The notes beneath the pieces were generated by a model. It did not search any database and had not been told where the DNA came from. It was given only the letters and a program-made list of their open reading frames with translations. Source: Dryocola clanedunensis_A (lineage in GTDB: Bacteria; Pseudomonadota; Gammaproteobacteria; Enterobacterales; Enterobacteriaceae). Taken from it: a DNA stretch of 64,000 bases. A program made the translations under genes and the position numbers. The stretch is from the NCBI GenBank assembly GCA_038405435.1, contig JBBYHZ010000010.1, one strand, 5' to 3'. Shown here one piece after another: positions 1-8,819 of this stretch. Within the stretch, counting starts at the first letter, position 1; each line of letters opens with the position of its first letter.

Positions 1-1039
1 CGCCGACGACTACGCCTGCGGCAATCTGTAGCGGGGATTTATAGCGCCTCCATCCGGTGATTGCAGCGACGTCCTCTTCTTCTTCCACCGCAACCAGCAT
101 GGTACCAGGCTGTTTTGTCCCCGGCACGTCGCCAGCTTCCCCCAGCGGGATATCGGCCAGCGCGGCAAATGCTTCAATGGACTGCGGGCGGTCTTCGGGC
201 TTCAGCGAGAGGGCTTTGTCGATAGCCTGCAGCAGGCTGGTGGAATAGCCTTCAATCTGGCTTTGCGCCAGCGGCGTGCAGGTATCCTGAATACTGCGCG
301 CCACGCTTGCCTGCGGCGTATTACCGGTGATAAGCGTATAGAGGATAGCGCCCAGGGCATAAATATCGGTCCACGGGCCAAGCTGGTTTTCAAGATCTTC
401 GGTGTACTGCTCCAGCGGCGCAAAGCCGGGGTGCAGCAGAGTTTTGCTCTCGTCGCTCATCCCGCTGGCGTTGCGGCGTGAGGCGGCAAAATTGAGCAGC
501 AGCGGAATACCGCTGTCCTGGATCTGAACGCTTTTCAGCGACAGGTCGCGGTGAATATAGCCGCCGCTGTGCAGGGCCGCCAGCGCGCCGCACAGCATTG
601 GCAGCATGCCGCGTAGCCAGGCTTCATCGATGATTTCGGGCTGTTGCTGCTGCAGCTCCGCAAGGGTGATGCCGCTGTAGAACAGGGTGGCGGTATAGGC
701 CGTTTCGTTAAGCGTCCAGAAGCGCAGCACCTGAAGCAGGTTCGGATGGTTGAAGTGGGCAAGCTGGCGCGCTTCCTGAATAAAGCGGTTCAGGCCGGTA
801 GTGAACTCCGTGCTGTCCTGCTTGCTGCGCAGGACCAGGCGCATATCGTCGCTGCGCACGGTCAGGGCACGCGGCATGAATTCACGGATGGCAATCGCAC
901 GCTCCAGCTGATGGTCCCAGGCCCGGTAGACAATGCCCGTGTTGGTGGAGTCGATGACTTCCTGAATTTCAAACTCGTCAAAGCGATAACCGGGCGGCAG
1001 CGCGTCGGGGACACCTGGCGTGTAGTCGTTAACTATCAT
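1..1039 (-). CDS. Ser/Thr kinase-fold protein, probable pseudokinase (3' part beyond window)
   Basis: The gene starts at ATG 1039-1037 with an AGAAGG ribosome site just upstream and runs off the left edge; 346 residues are visible. Residues about 18-300 form a Hanks-type kinase fold: IVYRAWD, HRDL at 163-166, GFAPLEQY at 205-212 (the activation-segment end seen in bacterial kinases) and WTDIYALG at 223-230. Three catalytic positions are changed. The beta-3 lysine (usual VAIKEF) is Arg52 in IAIREF, the metal-binding Asn after HRD is Ser170, and DFG reads NFA (183-185). The glycine-rich loop is also poor. A hydrophobic segment begins near residue 337, suggesting a membrane anchor. It is last in a minus-strand operon after an exported protein and an SH3 lipoprotein. 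Similar kinases occur near secretion and envelope loci, but nothing here proves such a link. I infer a signalling or scaffold pseudokinase. Confidence 0.8.
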   Translation of the reverse strand, partial: MIVNDYTPGVPDALPPGYRFDEFEIQEVIDSTNTGIVYRAWDHQLERAIAIREFMPRALTVRSDDMRLVLRSKQDSTEFTTGLNRFIQEARQLAHFNHPNLLQVLRFWTLNETAYTATLFYSGITLAELQQQQPEIIDEAWLRGMLPMLCGALAALHSGGYIHRDLSLKSVQIQDSGIPLLLNFAASRRNASGMSDESKTLLHPGFAPLEQYTEDLENQLGPWTDIYALGAILYTLITGNTPQASVARSIQDTCTPLAQSQIEGYSTSLLQAIDKALSLKPEDRPQSIEAFAALADIPLGEAGDVPGTKQPGTMLVAVEEEEDVAAITGWRRYKSPLQIAAGVVVG

Positions 1040-1075
1040 GATGCCTTCTCTGCTCAAAATTAAAAAGTTTTCGGA

Positions 1076-2026
1076 CTATTTCTGGGCGCGCCATGCGCCG
1101 ACCGCCGGGTCCCGCAGCTGCGGATGCAGGGAGTCAATCAACAACAGCGTAATGGTTGTGTCGGGCTCCAGCCAGGCCGACCACACCCTGCGGATCTCAT
1201 TAAGCCTGGCCTGCAGCCGGGACTCATCCAGGGCCATTTCGCGGGGAACTTCGACGGCAATGGTGCCGGTGGTTTGCCAGCCGTTCAGCTCGGGCTTGTA
1301 GGGCAGGATCATCCAGCTAAGCGGGGCGTGTTCGTTGCTGACCACCATCCGCTCGTTGTTCAGGCTGGTGATAAGCAGCGTATCCGCGTTGGCATTATTG
1401 CTTAAGCCGCTGACCGGGAAGCCGTGAACAAAGGTCATTTCGAGACGTTTTTCGCCGTTTTTCCCGCTCTGGATGACTTCGCTGCGGCCGTTCAGCCAGC
1501 CGCCTTTTTCGCATTTGCCATCGGGAATAAAGAGCGCGGAGGCGTTTTCATCCCCACGCCAGAAGGTGCGCAGATGGCAGCCGTCCTGCAGGGTAAACTC
1601 CTGCCACGGCGTGCGGTCTGCCTGGGGCGACATCTCTTTGGCCTGCTCGGCAGAAGAGGTGTTTTCCGTAATGACCGGCGCGACGGTCACCGCCCAGTCG
1701 CTGTTTTTCGCGGCCGTGCCGAAGGCAAGGGTGTCGCCCTTATCGTCTTCCATCCGCCAGTTAACCAGCTCGATTTTTTCGCACTGGCTTTCCAGCAGCG
1801 CGCCCAGGCGGGGCATGAAGCTGTTGAGAATTGACGGCGTTTTTTCACCGTTGGCAACAATGCGCAGGGGAAGCTCGGTGTCGCACCAGCTCTGCGGCGA
1901 ATTATTTTTGATGTTGTCGATCCAGACGTCCAGCTTCTGGGAGGGGGACTGCACAATACGATAATTCCCTGCCCATACGGTTGTTGATGCCAGCAGCAAC
2001 GCAACGCCTGACAGCCAGAGTTTCAT
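1076..2026 (-). CDS. exported protein of unknown function
   Basis: 316 residues. The start has an AAGGA site 6 bases upstream. Residues 1-19 are a clear signal peptide (MKLWLSGVALLLASTTVWA, cleavage before Gly20), so the mature protein is periplasmic or surface exposed. I see no lipobox, no later membrane helix and no catalytic motif I recognise. Several cysteines (near residues 48, 82, 149 and 172) could form disulfides. It lies between the SH3 lipoprotein (125 bases upstream) and the kinase-fold gene (36 bases downstream), on the same strand, so the three are probably co-transcribed. The function is unknown; by context it may be the periplasmic partner of the membrane-anchored pseudokinase. 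Confidence 0.75.
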   Translation of the reverse strand: MKLWLSGVALLLASTTVWAGNYRIVQSPSQKLDVWIDNIKNNSPQSWCDTELPLRIVANGEKTPSILNSFMPRLGALLESQCEKIELVNWRMEDDKGDTLAFGTAAKNSDWAVTVAPVITENTSSAEQAKEMSPQADRTPWQEFTLQDGCHLRTFWRGDENASALFIPDGKCEKGGWLNGRSEVIQSGKNGEKRLEMTFVHGFPVSGLSNNANADTLLITSLNNERMVVSNEHAPLSWMILPYKPELNGWQTTGTIAVEVPREMALDESRLQARLNEIRRVWSAWLEPDTTITLLLIDSLHPQLRDPAVGAWRAQK

Positions 2027-2151
2027 AATAATCCTTGAGCCAAAGTGAATGATGAGTGGGGCGCGGCAGCCGGGCAGAAAATGCCGGGTGCGCCCCTATG
2101 TTCTCATGGTAACTGCTTGTTTTAAATCTTTCTTTCTAGCCGCCAGGAGGA

Positions 2152-2646
2152 CTAATCGATGATCCAGGTGCCGTTGTTGGCGTTCTGGCAGGCTTTACTG
2201 GCGTTATCCACCGCGACGCAGGTTGTTTTCTTTGCCGCTTTGCGAGGGCGCGGGCGATCTTTCTTCAGCGTCTGGGCATACAGCTCGCTTTTAACCAGCG
2301 CGCGCATCGGCACGTAGCCCGTCAGCTGCTGCTTGTCTTTTTCCGCGATGGCAAGCCACGAATGTTCAACCTGACCCAGCACGCGATAGGTCTGGCCGTT
2401 TTCCAGCTGGCCGATAACCTTGCCACCGAAGTCTGGCTTGCTCAGAATAGAGCCCGGATAGAGCGCCCGGTAGTCGGCATCAATCGCCGTGAATTCCGCC
2501 GGTGGGGAGACGGCGTAGCGGTGGGTGAGCGTAACGCCGTTCACCACGCTGGTCACAATGGTGTCATCCGTCATGGTCGGAGGCGGCGCTTTGCAGCCAA
2601 CGACGCTTGTGACGACAAGGAGGGCTAACAGATTTCGCAATTTCAT
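2152..2646 (-). CDS. SH3-domain lipoprotein
   Basis: 164 residues. The N-terminus MKLRNLLALLVVTSVVGC is a lipoprotein signal with the lipobox VVGC (Cys18); Lys19 at the +2 position fits outer-membrane sorting. Residues about 65-115 resemble a bacterial SH3 domain (FGGKVIGQLENGQTYRVLG ... WLAIAEKDKQQLTGYVPMRAL), a fold that often binds peptidoglycan or proteins in the periplasm. The tail is basic (KKDRPRPRKAAKK) and ends with two cysteines that could pair. It is the first gene of the minus-strand operon that continues into the exported protein and the pseudokinase. The specific role is unknown. Confidence 0.8.
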   Translation of the reverse strand: MKLRNLLALLVVTSVVGCKAPPPTMTDDTIVTSVVNGVTLTHRYAVSPPAEFTAIDADYRALYPGSILSKPDFGGKVIGQLENGQTYRVLGQVEHSWLAIAEKDKQQLTGYVPMRALVKSELYAQTLKKDRPRPRKAAKKTTCVAVDNASKACQNANNGTWIID

Positions 2647-3455
2647 CGTGACTTTCCCTGAAAATTTTATCGTGTGGGCAGGGAAGTCCTGGCCCGGGAT
2701 AGAAAATTAAGCGTATGGGTTAAGCATAGTAGTCGTGATTTTACATAGCCTGATTAACAATTCAATGGCGAGATAACATCGCCAGAACATTAAACGGGAC
2801 GGATAACAAACTGCGGGAAAAACAGGCAAAAATAATCCCTCTGAATCCCACCGCTCCGCCAGCCTGGAAAAACAGCGTAAAAGCTCGGCTTTTATACTAT
2901 CTTACTGAATAATAGCCAGTAAACTGTAGCTTATTCTTATGGGATCTGCCCTTCAAAAAAGAAGGGTAATTGGCGTTCGGGGACGTGAACCTGAGGATAA
3001 TCTTAAATCAATTTTTATTCCTTTCCCGCCACATAGAGTGCGCGGAATTAAAAGGCCAGCCTTATTTAATTGCCGTGCTAAATAACGTCATTAATAAACA
3101 AGCTTAAAAAGTTTCGCTGCTCGCATTAGCGGTCGGCATTAGCCAGGAGACGAGAGCACTTTACCCTGCCGGAAAGCAAAAATATTGGCAGGCCGCAGGC
3201 TTCGTGCTGTTTGTGACAATTTTTTTACATTCCATATTAATGCCCGCGTAACGTACTTAACGCAGCACGAAAGGCCGAGTTGCTCATAACTAATTGATAG
3301 TATACTGTTAAATTAATCATTTCGGATTGAAATTAATGATTGAGCCGCAGGGGAAAAGGCTCTATATTGGCCGCGTTTTTCTCACGCTCGTTACTTTTAT
3401 TTTTCAATTATTCAACTGTGGCGTTACCAATAATCCCAGTTGTAGGAGTGATATG
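2647..3455. other. AT-rich intergenic region upstream of dat
   Basis: About 800 bases without a convincing gene, clearly richer in A+T than the flanking genes. It must hold the divergent promoters of the lipoprotein operon and of dat-ddc. A small inverted repeat (CCCTTC, six A, GAAGGG) lies near 2949-2966. TATACT at 3301-3306 with TTGCTC at 3280-3285 is a weak promoter candidate for dat. I recognise no Fur box or other known operator. An open frame in line with dat extends to 3327 but has no ribosome site and unlikely composition. Confidence 0.5.
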
Positions 3456-4853
3456 ATGACGGATAAAGTCCGTATTGATACTTTAGGTGCAAATTCATTA
3501 AATGGTAACAACGAAGCGTATTTAGCCAGACAGGCTGAATATGAATCGAATGTCAGGAGTTATCCCCGTAAGCTGCCGCTGGCTATAGCAAAAGCCGAAG
3601 GCGTATGGATAACCGACGTTGAGAACAATCACTATCTTGACTGTCTGGCCGGCGCGGGAACGCTGGCGCTGGGTCATAACCACCCTGACGTACTGCAAAG
3701 CATCCAAAATGTCCTTACCAGCGGCTTGCCGTTACATACACTGGACCTGACTACCCCCCTGAAAGACCAGTTTTCCGCCTACTTACTCTCTTTATTACCC
3801 GGTCAGGGGAAAGAGTACTGCCTGCAGTTTACCGGCCCAAGCGGTGCGGATGCGGTAGAAGCGGCGCTTAAGCTCGCCAAAAAAGTCACCGGCAGAAGCG
3901 GCATCATCAGCTTCTCCGGGGCCTACCACGGCATGACGCACGGCGCGCTGTCCGTCACCGGCAACCTTTCACCCAAAGAAGCCATCAACGGTATGATGCC
4001 GGAAGTGCAGTTTATGCCTTACCCGCACCAGTACCGCTGCCCGCTGGGCATCGGCGGTGAGGCGGGCGTGAAAGCGCTGACCTACTATTTCGAAAACCTG
4101 ATTAACGACGTTGAAAGCGGCGTGCGCAAACCTGCGGCGGTTATTCTGGAAGCCGTTCAGGGCGAGGGCGGCGTGAATCCGGCCCCGGTCGAGTGGCTGC
4201 AGCGCATCCGCAAGGTGACCCGGGAGCACGGCATCCTGCTGATTATTGACGAGGTGCAGGCTGGCTTCGCGCGCACGGGTAAATTCTTTGCCTTTGAGCA
4301 CGCGGGCATTGAGCCGGACATTATCGTGATGTCCAAAGCCGTAGGCGGCGGCCTGCCGCTGGCGGTGCTCGGCATCAAAAAACAATTCGATGCCTGGGAG
4401 CCAGGCCACCACACCGGCACCTTCCGCGGCAACCAGCTGGCAATGGCAACCGGGCTTAAAACTTTACAGCTGCTGAAAGATAACAATGTGGCTGACAAAG
4501 TGGCGGCGCAGGGCGAGTGGCTGAAGGCTAAACTGGGCGAGCTGCAAAAACGCTATCCGGTTATTGGCCACGTACGCGGTCTGGGCCTGATGATCGGCAT
4601 CGAGATTGTTAAGCCTTCTGAAGCGCAGGACCACATGGGCAGCTACCCGGCGGACGGCGAGCTGTCGGCGCTGCTGCAGAAGAAATGCTTTGAGTCAGGG
4701 CTGATCCTCGAACGCGGCGGCCGCCACGGCAGCGTGCTGCGCCTGCTGCCTTCGCTGCTTATTACTAATGAAGAGCTGGGCATATTCCTCGACAAATTCG
4801 AGCAGGCAATGCTGGGCGCAGGCCTGAAGCCCGTCGGCGGAGAACAAGCGTAA
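3456..4853 (+). CDS. dat: L-2,4-diaminobutyrate:2-oxoglutarate aminotransferase
   Basis: Makes L-2,4-diaminobutyrate from aspartate semialdehyde with glutamate as amino donor, the first step to 1,3-diaminopropane. Class III PLP-dependent aminotransferase, 465 residues from ATG 3456 (MTDKVRID). The next ATG upstream (3453) is also possible; GGAG at 3445-3448 is 7 bases from 3456 and only 4 from 3453. Visible family features are GPSGADAVEAALKLAKK (cofactor phosphate region), AYHGMTHGAL, IIDEVQAGFARTG, and VMSKAVGGGLP with the PLP lysine. The stop overlaps the ddc start by one base (TAATG), so the two are translationally coupled. An in-frame extension to 3327 exists but is not supported. Confidence 0.93.
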   Translation: MTDKVRIDTLGANSLNGNNEAYLARQAEYESNVRSYPRKLPLAIAKAEGVWITDVENNHYLDCLAGAGTLALGHNHPDVLQSIQNVLTSGLPLHTLDLTTPLKDQFSAYLLSLLPGQGKEYCLQFTGPSGADAVEAALKLAKKVTGRSGIISFSGAYHGMTHGALSVTGNLSPKEAINGMMPEVQFMPYPHQYRCPLGIGGEAGVKALTYYFENLINDVESGVRKPAAVILEAVQGEGGVNPAPVEWLQRIRKVTREHGILLIIDEVQAGFARTGKFFAFEHAGIEPDIIVMSKAVGGGLPLAVLGIKKQFDAWEPGHHTGTFRGNQLAMATGLKTLQLLKDNNVADKVAAQGEWLKAKLGELQKRYPVIGHVRGLGLMIGIEIVKPSEAQDHMGSYPADGELSALLQKKCFESGLILERGGRHGSVLRLLPSLLITNEELGIFLDKFEQAMLGAGLKPVGGEQA

Positions 4854-6325
4854 TGTCCGAGCAAAATCCAATTCTGTCCTCTTCACTGCAAAGTATTGAG
4901 GCCTATCAGCAGGCCATCGCCCAGAGCAGCGAGGCCGTTGTGCAGTGGCTTAAGCAGCCTGAGATGTATCAGGGTAAGAGCGTTGCCGAGCTGCGCGAGC
5001 GCATCAGGCTTGACTTCAACCCGCAGGGCCTGGGCAACCAGGCCGCCATCGAACGCGCTGTCGAATACTTTTTAAAAGACAGCCTGTCGGTGCATCACCC
5101 GCAGTGCGTTGCCCATCTGCACTGCCCGAGCCTGGTGGTCAGCCAGGCGGCGGAAGTGCTGATCAACGCCACCAACCAGAGCATGGATTCCTGGGACCAG
5201 AGCCCGTCGGCCACCCTCATCGAAATGAAGCTGATCGAGTGGCTGCGTAACCTTGTGGGCTACGGGGCGGGCGACGCGGGCGTCTTCACCAGCGGCGGCA
5301 CCCAAAGCAACCTGATGGGGCTGATGCTGGCTCGCGACGCCTTCTTCGCGCGTCAGGGGCATTCCGTCCAGCAGGACGGGCTGGTGGGCAATCTCAGGAA
5401 GATGAAAGTTTTCTGTTCTGAGCACGCCCACTTCTCCGTGCAGAAGAATATGGCGCTGCTGGGGCTGGGCTACCAGTCCGTCACGCTGGTCAAAACTGAC
5501 CGCTTCGCGCGCATGGACGTAGGCGACCTTGCCCAGAAGCTGGAGCAGGCGAAGGCCAACGGCGAGCAGGTCATGGCCATTGTGGCGACGGCGGGCACCA
5601 CGGATGCCGGCGCTATCGATCCCCTGCGCGATATCGCGCGCCTGGCCGCCGAAAACAATATCTGGGTGCACGTGGATGCGGCATGGGGCGGCGCGCTGCT
5701 GCTTTCGGAGCAGTACCGTGACTATCTGGACGGCATCGAGCTGGTGGATTCCATTACCCTCGACTTCCACAAGCAGTTCTTCCAGACCATCAGCTGCGGC
5801 GCCTTCCTGTTAAAAGAAGCCCGCCACTACGAGCTGATGCGCTATCAGGCTGCCTACCTCAACTCCGAGTTTGACGAAGAGCAGGGCGTGCCGAACCTCG
5901 TGTCGAAATCCTTGCAGACCACGCGCCGTTTCGACGCGCTGAAGCTGTGGATGGGGCTGGAGGCGCTGGGCCAGAAGCAGTACGCGACTATTATTGACCA
6001 CGGCGTGAGCCTGGCGCAGGACGTGGCTCATTACATTCACGAGCAGCCAGCGCTTGAGCTGGTGATGCAGCCGCAGCTGGCAAGCGTGCTGTTCCGCTAT
6101 CGCCCGGCTGAATGGCCGCCGGAGAAAAACGCCGATGTGGCCCTGCTGAACCAGAAAACGGGGGACGCGCTGCTGGAAAGCGGACGGGCCAACGTCGGGG
6201 TCACCGAGCACGGCGGCGTGACCTGCCTGAAGCTGACGCTGCTGAACCCGACGGTGACGCTGGAGGATATTAAAATCCTGCTGGCGCTGGTGGAGAAAAC
6301 GGCGCGGCAGGTATTGAACCCTTAA
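4853..6325 (+). CDS. ddc: L-2,4-diaminobutyrate decarboxylase
   Basis: Decarboxylates L-2,4-diaminobutyrate to 1,3-diaminopropane. 490 residues, group II PLP-dependent decarboxylase. Motifs seen are HCPSLVVSQAAEVLINATNQS in the N-terminal half, TSGGTQSNLMGLMLAR, the PLP-binding HVDAAWGGALL, and SITLDFHKQFFQ with the cofactor lysine. The start codon overlaps the dat stop by one base. With dat it forms the complete two-enzyme route known from Acinetobacter and Enterobacter. No transporter or siderophore gene adjoins, so the product may serve as a polyamine rather than as a precursor made on site. Confidence 0.93.
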   Translation: MSEQNPILSSSLQSIEAYQQAIAQSSEAVVQWLKQPEMYQGKSVAELRERIRLDFNPQGLGNQAAIERAVEYFLKDSLSVHHPQCVAHLHCPSLVVSQAAEVLINATNQSMDSWDQSPSATLIEMKLIEWLRNLVGYGAGDAGVFTSGGTQSNLMGLMLARDAFFARQGHSVQQDGLVGNLRKMKVFCSEHAHFSVQKNMALLGLGYQSVTLVKTDRFARMDVGDLAQKLEQAKANGEQVMAIVATAGTTDAGAIDPLRDIARLAAENNIWVHVDAAWGGALLLSEQYRDYLDGIELVDSITLDFHKQFFQTISCGAFLLKEARHYELMRYQAAYLNSEFDEEQGVPNLVSKSLQTTRRFDALKLWMGLEALGQKQYATIIDHGVSLAQDVAHYIHEQPALELVMQPQLASVLFRYRPAEWPPEKNADVALLNQKTGDALLESGRANVGVTEHGGVTCLKLTLLNPTVTLEDIKILLALVEKTARQVLNP

Positions 6326-6332
6326 GCAAGCC

Positions 6333-6370
6333 AAGTGGCGGATGCGCCGCGCCTGTCAGCCCTACAAACG
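6333..6370. repeat. REP-like palindromic repeat fragment
   Basis: Just after the ddc stop there is a GGCGGATGCGCC...CCTACAAAC stretch. It resembles the enterobacterial REP/Y-type unit seen more fully at 24503, 57356 and 58977 in this window. Beyond it, up to 6608, I see no gene; a 65-residue open frame here has no ribosome site or family features. Confidence 0.45.
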
Positions 6371-6608
6371 AACAGGTGCGGCGTCATTCGCCAATGAACA
6401 TCACTTCACCCTGCAATACTGCCAGAACGTCTCTGGCATCCCACCTCATCCGAAAGATAAGCTAACTGTTTTGTCACATCCGGGCGGCAAAGCCGTACTC
6501 TTGTATAAGTTTCATGCTGGTCTATGCTCAATTCAGTGATAAAGCACCAAAGATCATTGTGTGTGTTTGAAAATTAAAACAAAATCACCATTTTTCCGGA
6601 TGCTGCTT

Positions 6609-7751
6609 ATGAACAGGATGCTGTTGTGCCTGCTGAGCGTCGGGCTCGGGCTGCCCGCGGCCGTCAGCGCCAGCGGTTTTATAGACGATACGGATGGCAT
6701 GCTGGATATGAGCGAATACCTGACGGATAACCGTTACGGCTTTCTGCCCATTCCGGTGGTGATCACCGAACCGGCTGTGGGCTACGGCGGCGGGCTGTTC
6801 GGCCTGTTCCTTCACGACACGGCGGACAGCGAAAACTCAAAGGCCAGGCAGAACGGCAAAATGATCCCACCGGCCATGACGGCGTTCGGCGGCGGCGGGA
6901 CCCAGAACGGGACGTGGTTTGTTGGCGGCGGGCACCGCCACACGTGGAATAACGACAGCATCCGCTACCTCGTGGCGCTGGGCTATGCGGACGTCAATCT
7001 CGACATTTATTCCGGCGATACGCTGGGGTTTGGTGAGGGGAAGGGCGTCAGCACCCGGACCAAAGGCTATGGCGGTATGCAAAGGCTGCTGTTTCGGGTC
7101 AGCGATACGCCGTTCTTCGTTGGCGCGTCGCAGTTTTACGCCAATATGGATATTTCTGCGGACAACAAAGTTATTAACCGGGCGCTGCAGCGCGTGCTGG
7201 GCGAAAACAGCACCACTTCTGCGCTTGGGCTGATGGTGCAGTACGACACGACGGATAACTTTTTTTATCCCCAGCGCGGGCTATCGGTAACGGGCCAGTA
7301 CCAGTTTTACTCCAGCTTCCTGGGCGGAGATTATCGCTATAACCAGCTGTCCATCGACGGCAAATATTTTCAGCCCCTCGGTCATGATTTGACGCTGGTG
7401 CTGGCGGGGGACTACCAGTCCCTGTCGAACCGCGATGGGCATCTGCCGCCGATGGCCAGGCCCTATATCAATCTGCGGGGCATCTCGCGCTACCGCTACC
7501 AGGGCGATTACGTCAGTACGGTACAAACGCAGCTGGAATGGCAGATGACGCCGCGCTGGACGCTGCAGGGGTTTGTCGGCGCCGGGAGCGCCAGCAAAGA
7601 GGCGGATGAGCTTTATAACCAGACGGAAGTGGCTTGGGGCGGCGGTTTTCGCTACCTGGTGGCCCGCAAGTTCGGCCTGCGCACGGGGATAGACGTCGCT
7701 TTCAGCGACAGCGAGCAGGCGGTATATTTCAATGTTGGAGCGGGTCTGTAA
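6609..7751 (+). CDS. BamA/TamA-like outer-membrane beta-barrel protein
   Basis: About 380 residues from ATG 6609, where the protein begins as a clean signal peptide (MNRMLLCLLSVGLGLPAAVSA). In-frame ATGs at 6561 and 6600 have no better ribosome site. The mature part is rich in alternating Gly/aromatic strands. It carries the NLRGISRYRY motif typical of the Omp85/surface-antigen D15 barrel lid and ends in a beta-strand (YFNVGAGL). No POTRA domains are visible, so it looks like a barrel-only member of the BamA/TamA superfamily. It is the first of four same-strand genes with two further predicted barrels. Substrate and role are unknown. Confidence 0.8.
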   Translation: MNRMLLCLLSVGLGLPAAVSASGFIDDTDGMLDMSEYLTDNRYGFLPIPVVITEPAVGYGGGLFGLFLHDTADSENSKARQNGKMIPPAMTAFGGGGTQNGTWFVGGGHRHTWNNDSIRYLVALGYADVNLDIYSGDTLGFGEGKGVSTRTKGYGGMQRLLFRVSDTPFFVGASQFYANMDISADNKVINRALQRVLGENSTTSALGLMVQYDTTDNFFYPQRGLSVTGQYQFYSSFLGGDYRYNQLSIDGKYFQPLGHDLTLVLAGDYQSLSNRDGHLPPMARPYINLRGISRYRYQGDYVSTVQTQLEWQMTPRWTLQGFVGAGSASKEADELYNQTEVAWGGGFRYLVARKFGLRTGIDVAFSDSEQAVYFNVGAGL

Positions 7752-7841
7752 AGGGAGTTTACCGCCCCAGACGATAACGCAAACATAATTAAAAACGCAT
7801 GAGCTGTTCGTCCGCGTGGGCGCAGTTTCGAGAGGGTTTGG

Positions 7842-8819
7842 ATGAAGACGATATTTATGGGTAAACAGCAGTACCGGATGCTTGCACTGCCGCTGCTGCT
7901 GTTATCCGGGCATGCGCTGGCGGCGGCTGACACAGAGGCGAACTCAGAGAGCAGCACATTTCCAATCTGGGGAGATGAGGCCCGCGCGCGCGGCTACTCC
8001 ATCCCGCTGCCGTTTGGGGTAAATCTCAGCTACATGAATATGCGTCAGAACGTTGACGTCGACAGCATTACTTTTTCCGGCCTGAAGCTTGGTACGCACG
8101 CGATCCCGACCGATATGTTCAATATTGACGTCGGCAGCACCCGCGAGCGCAGCAAGACGGAGAACCTGCGTCTGGACATGTGGGTCTTTCCCTTCCTTAA
8201 CGTCTACGGTCTGATTGGCTACACCAAGGGCTCATCCGTATCTAACGTTTCGGTAGATGCCGATCCTTCTTTATATACGGGTATCGACCGCATTATCGCC
8301 TCCTCGGTGCATAACCTGAATCGCAGCGGCGACCTGAAAGATATCGACTTCCAGCTGGATTTCAAAGGCCAGACCTACGGGGCCGGTTTTACCCTCGCCG
8401 GTGGCTATAAAAACTGGTTCGGCCTGGTAGACACCAACTACACCCGGACGGATTTCGATATTCTGGATGGCGAGATCTCTGCGCTGACCGTCTCGCCGCG
8501 CGTTGGCTATCGCTTTGAGCTTCAGGGGATTTCAGGGCCATCGCACCTGAGCCTGTGGGTGGGGGCGATGTACCAGGACGTGCAGCAGGAGTTCCGGGGC
8601 AGCCTGTCCGATCTGCATATGCCCGCTCAGCTTCAGCCGCTGATCAACACGGTGAACAAGGACGATCAGGGCCGCTTCGACGTGAAGCAGCACCTCACGT
8701 CGCCGTGGAACACGCTGCTTGGCGCACAGTATGAAATTACGCAAAACTTTAACGTGCTGACCGAGATTGGCTTTAACGAGCGCAACAGCTTCTTCGTGGC
8801 GGGCGAATATCGATTCTGA
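7842..8819 (+). CDS. predicted outer-membrane beta-barrel protein
   Basis: 325 residues. AGAGGG lies 7 bases before the ATG. The N-terminus is a signal peptide cleaved after about HALAAA. The rest has amphipathic strands and an aromatic C-terminal residue (VAGEYRF), the usual outer-membrane barrel insertion signal. I do not recognise a named family. It lies 90 bases after the first barrel gene, and its TGA overlaps the ATG of the next gene by one base, which argues for coupled translation and joint function. Confidence 0.75.
   Translation: MKTIFMGKQQYRMLALPLLLLSGHALAAADTEANSESSTFPIWGDEARARGYSIPLPFGVNLSYMNMRQNVDVDSITFSGLKLGTHAIPTDMFNIDVGSTRERSKTENLRLDMWVFPFLNVYGLIGYTKGSSVSNVSVDADPSLYTGIDRIIASSVHNLNRSGDLKDIDFQLDFKGQTYGAGFTLAGGYKNWFGLVDTNYTRTDFDILDGEISALTVSPRVGYRFELQGISGPSHLSLWVGAMYQDVQQEFRGSLSDLHMPAQLQPLINTVNKDDQGRFDVKQHLTSPWNTLLGAQYEITQNFNVLTEIGFNERNSFFVAGEYRF

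Noticed and set aside
3327..3455. N-terminal extension of dat
   Set aside because: No ribosome site, AT-rich composition and no place in the aminotransferase family; GGAG supports 3456.
6342..6539. 65-codon open frame after ddc
   Set aside because: Overlaps a REP-like repeat and has no start signal or similarity.
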